From positions 620,001 to 684,000 of the forward strand of contig NZ_CP102292.1 in the NCBI RefSeq assembly GCF_025152405.1: 64,000 nt of DNA, read 5' to 3'. A program made the translations under genes and the position numbers. This document shows, piece after piece, positions 61,277 through 64,000 of the stretch; position 1 is the stretch's first letter; the number at the start of each line of letters is the position of its first letter. The notes below the pieces were generated by a model. That model was not told the DNA's origin. It saw only the letters and a program-made list of their open reading frames with translations, and searched no databases. This DNA is from [Ruminococcus] lactaris ATCC 29176 (lineage in GTDB: Bacteria; Bacillota; Clostridia; Lachnospirales; Lachnospiraceae).

Positions 61277-61345
61277 AAAGTGGAAAGATAGTTCGGAGAA
61301 AAGTATGAGCGGATCTTTGGCCGGGGATCTTCGGACGCAGAATAC

Positions 61346-61392
61346 AAAAGACACGAACCTGTGGCTGCAACCATTGGAACGTGTCTTTTTTT
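61346..61392. terminator. bidirectional terminator
   Basis: AAAAGACACG / CGTGTCTTTT with a 24-nt loop, between yerC (+) and the DUF1836 gene (-). Confidence 0.8.
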
Positions 61393-61397
61393 AAATA

Positions 61398-62012
61398 TCA
61401 GTCCTTCTTATTCTTAGAAGAAGGAGCTGCGATATCATCAATAATCCGTTCGATCATCATCTTTTTCAGATATACGTCGAAACTGAGATTACAGATAAAA
61501 GCAAACTTCTGGAGAGTATCCCTGTCTTCTCCGTCAGGAAGTTGGTCAAAAGCTTCTCCTGCCTTATCATAAGCGGAAGATACGCTGTCTTTCAGCGAGT
61601 CGAGCCGTTCTTTTTCCATGTGGCAGAGTTCTTCATAAATAGAGGAAAGTTCCATTGTATCATTTCCGGAGAAATATTTTTCCGTCAATGGCTTTAGTAC
61701 CGTTTCGATATCTTTGATCGACAAAATACTTTTAAAATAGTAGATAAAAATGAGAAGCAGCATATGCTCCCGGGAATACTTCTTCTTCACAGGCGGCGGA
61801 AGAAGATTGTTCTTTGTATAATTGTTGATCATGGTCTTGGTAAGGATCTTATCCTCTTTATATCGCTTGGTAGAAGCGAGCTGTTCATCCATAAAAGTAG
61901 TGACTTGATCCATATAAAGATCAATATTCGGGATGTCACCCGGATGCACATATTGAAGATGGGAAAGTTCATTTAAAATGCTGTTAAGCATATCATTCAT
62001 ATCTATAGTCAT
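61398..62012 (-). CDS. DUF1836 family protein
   Basis: 204 aa. The family core ILTKTMINNYTKNNLLPPP followed by KKKYSREHMLLLIFIYYFK has the look of a MerR-like winged helix that might bind DNA. The rest is helical. Function unknown; common in clostridia and streptococci. TTGAGGTG lies before the ATG. Convergent with yerC, divergent from pcrA. Confidence 0.85.
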   Translation of the reverse strand: MTIDMNDMLNSILNELSHLQYVHPGDIPNIDLYMDQVTTFMDEQLASTKRYKEDKILTKTMINNYTKNNLLPPPVKKKYSREHMLLLIFIYYFKSILSIKDIETVLKPLTEKYFSGNDTMELSSIYEELCHMEKERLDSLKDSVSSAYDKAGEAFDQLPDGEDRDTLQKFAFICNLSFDVYLKKMMIERIIDDIAAPSSKNKKD

Positions 62013-62130
62013 GTTATCACCTCAATAGACTCATTATATAGTATTTAAAACTATATGGCAAGTAAAAACTCAGAATAATGCAGAGGAACAGTAACAGAAT
62101 GATCTCGACGAAATTAAGAATAACATAGAC

Positions 62131-62159
62131 TTGACAATCAAGAATGTATGTTCGATAAT
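62131..62159 (+). promoter_or_regulatory. pcrA promoter with LexA-like box
   Basis: TTGACA (62131-62136), 17-nt spacer, GATAAT (62154-62159). AGAATGTATGTTCG (62141-62154) fills most of the spacer and matches the LexA/DinR consensus at 12 of 14 positions, a classic repressing position. Confidence 0.7.
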
Positions 62160-62216
62160 GGAAGATACAAATGATGGGTATGCAGAGGCATAATCAGTAG
62201 ATAGGAGAGCAGTTTT

Positions 62217-64000
62217 ATGAGTATTTATGATAAATTGAACGAACCCCAGAGAGAGGCGGTATATCATACAGATGGACCTCTGTTGATCCTGGCGGGTGCA
62301 GGTTCGGGAAAGACCCGGGTACTGACGCACAGGATCGCATATCTGATCGAAGAGCGGAATGTGAATCCGTGGAATATCCTGGCGATCACGTTTACGAACA
62401 AGGCAGCAGGAGAGATGAGAGAAAGGGTGGATTCCCTGGTGGGTTTTGGCTCGGAAAGCATCTGGGTAAGCACTTTTCATTCGATGTGTGTGCGGATTTT
62501 AAGAAGATTTATAGACCGGCTTGGTTATGATAACCGTTTTACGATCTACGATACAGACGACCAGAAGACTCTGATGAAAGAAGTCTGTAAAAAGGTCGCC
62601 ATTGATACAAAGGTTTTTAAAGAGAGAAGCCTTATGTCGGCGATTTCTTCTGCCAAGAATGAACTGATCCTTCCGGATGAGTTTGAACTGAATGCAGGAG
62701 GAGATTTTGCAAAGCTGAAGATTGCAAAAGTATACCGTGAGTATGAGGCACAACTGAAGGCGAATAATGCACTGGATTTTGATGATCTGCTGGTGAAGAC
62801 GGTTCAGCTTCTGCAGACGCAGCCGGATGTGCTGGAGAATTATCAGGAGCGGTTTCGCTATATTATGGTCGATGAGTATCAGGATACGAATACAGTGCAG
62901 TTCCAGCTTGTAAGACTGCTTGCCGGAAAGTATCGGAATCTGTGCGTGGTGGGAGATGATGACCAGTCGATCTACAAGTTTCGTGGAGCGAATATCCGCA
63001 ATATTCTGGATTTTGAGCATGAATTTTCAGATGCCTGTGTCATAAAGCTGGAGCAGAATTACCGCTCCACGGGCAATATCCTGAATGCAGCGAACCGGGT
63101 GATCGCCAATAATAAAGGCAGGAAAGAAAAGACTTTATGGACTGCCAACGGGGAGGGAGAGCTGGTTCATTTAAGGCAGTTTGATACAGGATATGATGAG
63201 GCGGATTTTATTGCAGAAGATATAAAAAAGGAAGTAAGGGCAGGAGCATCATATAATGACCACGCGGTGCTTTACAGAACGAATGCACAGTCCCGTCTTT
63301 TGGAAGAAAAATTTGTTGCGATGAATGTCCCGTACAAGATTGTGGGCGGTGTCAACTTTTATGCCCGCCGGGAGATCAAGGATCTGCTTGCGTATTTAAA
63401 GACGATTGATAATGGAATGGATGATATTGCGGTACGAAGAATCATTAATGTGCCAAAAAGGGGCATTGGTCTGACTACGATCAACCGGATCCAGGAGTCT
63501 GCTGCAGAACGTGGGCTTGGATTTTATGAGACGCTGATGGCTCCCGAGTTGATCCCTGGAATCGGAAGAAGTGCAGCAAAGCTGGATTCTTTTGCAGCTC
63601 TGATCGAATATTTTAAAGGACTTACCGGACAGATGAGCATTACGGATCTGCTGCGGGAAGTGATCGAAAAGACGGGATATATGGAGAGTCTGGATTCCGA
63701 GGATAAAGAGGATGCACAGGCGAGAAAGGAAAATATTGATGAACTGATCAATAAGGCAGCCGCATACGAAGAGGCAGCAGAAGATAGAGATGAACCGGCT
63801 ACATTGAGTGCTTTTCTGGAAGAAGTGGCGTTGGTTGCGGATATTGACAGTCTGGATGAAGAACAGGATTATGTTGTCCTTATGACACTGCACAGTGCCA
63901 AAGGGCTGGAGTTCCCTCATGTATATCTGGCAGGAATGGAAGATGGCTTGTTTCCAAGTTATATGACGATCACATCAGACGACAGAGATGATCTTGAAGA
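62217..64000 (+). CDS. pcrA: ATP-dependent DNA helicase PcrA (3' end beyond window)
   Basis: Superfamily 1A 3'-5' helicase for repair and replication-conflict resolution. The first 594 codons are in the window with no stop. Motifs: LAGAGSGKTRVL (Walker A), ITFTNKAAGEMRERV, FDDLL, VDEYQDTN (Walker B), GDDDQSIYKFRGA, LEQNYRST and LHSAKGLEFPHV. ATAGGAGAGC precedes the ATG at 62217. The promoter carries a LexA-like box, so it may be SOS-regulated. Confidence 0.96.
   Translation, partial: MSIYDKLNEPQREAVYHTDGPLLILAGAGSGKTRVLTHRIAYLIEERNVNPWNILAITFTNKAAGEMRERVDSLVGFGSESIWVSTFHSMCVRILRRFIDRLGYDNRFTIYDTDDQKTLMKEVCKKVAIDTKVFKERSLMSAISSAKNELILPDEFELNAGGDFAKLKIAKVYREYEAQLKANNALDFDDLLVKTVQLLQTQPDVLENYQERFRYIMVDEYQDTNTVQFQLVRLLAGKYRNLCVVGDDDQSIYKFRGANIRNILDFEHEFSDACVIKLEQNYRSTGNILNAANRVIANNKGRKEKTLWTANGEGELVHLRQFDTGYDEADFIAEDIKKEVRAGASYNDHAVLYRTNAQSRLLEEKFVAMNVPYKIVGGVNFYARREIKDLLAYLKTIDNGMDDIAVRRIINVPKRGIGLTTINRIQESAAERGLGFYETLMAPELIPGIGRSAAKLDSFAALIEYFKGLTGQMSITDLLREVIEKTGYMESLDSEDKEDAQARKENIDELINKAAAYEEAAEDRDEPATLSAFLEEVALVADIDSLDEEQDYVVLMTLHSAKGLEFPHVYLAGMEDGLFPSYMTITSDDRDDLE

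Overview
The window looks like a chromosome segment of a Lachnospiraceae-type gut clostridium (low-to-mid GC Firmicutes, in the Mediterraneibacter/Dorea/Blautia range). I base this on the gene types and signals, not on a database search: AGGAGG ribosome-binding sites throughout, consensus sigma-A promoters, fermentative pyruvate formate-lyase, a PPi-type phosphofructokinase, rubrerythrin, Csp-like subtilases, YerC/PcrA and DUF1836/DUF6472-type clostridial proteins.

Layout. 1-6.3 kb: membrane-anchored protein, 5-formyl-THF cyclo-ligase, signal peptidase I, a secreted nuclease lipoprotein, tRNA-Trp, and a MATE exporter behind a riboswitch-like leader. Upstream of that leader is an odd transcription unit made of six tandem repeats, most of them carrying a tiny ORF. 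6.3-12.7 kb: an SOS-type promoter drives a MrfA-like helicase and a UvrD-like helicase, followed by a second MATE protein. 12.7-25.2 kb: CobD-like aminotransferase with DegV, mutarotase, a roughly 760 bp imperfect palindrome, phosphofructokinase, glycosyltransferase, rubrerythrin, small alarmone synthetase, subtilase and an AlbA-type ATP-binding regulator. 25.2-34.9 kb is an accessory island: broken genes, an ATP-grasp protein, and a pair of DUF262 (GmrSD-type) genes of which the first is broken by a frameshift and an IS3-family element. 34.9-46.5 kb: regulator, LOG protein, two YitT proteins, M20 dipeptidase, orphan AbiEi-type protein, a heterodimeric ABC exporter, dapA under a lysine riboswitch, tRNA-Thr and a GNAT protein. 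46.5-64 kb: pflB-pflA, a lipoprotein binding protein, metE behind a MET-box-like operator, an XRE/DUF1648 pair, an IS110-family element, remnants of a radical SAM gene, a zinc-ribbon membrane protein, yerC, DUF1836 and pcrA, which runs off the window end.

The most notable structure is a dispersed family of small elements. Full-length copies are about 194 bp, with inverted ends GATGTYGGGGTCAAAAG / CTTTTGACCCTGRCATC and 7-bp target duplications. There are five full-size copies, three shortened copies and two solitary ends. Their internal hairpins change in a compensatory way between subfamilies, so they behave as miniature transposable elements carrying a conserved RNA fold. Other points worth attention are three LexA-like operators (helicase operon, pcrA, secreted nuclease), the tandem mini-ORF RNA, and the giant palindrome. 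All functional calls rest on motif recognition by eye; no search was run.
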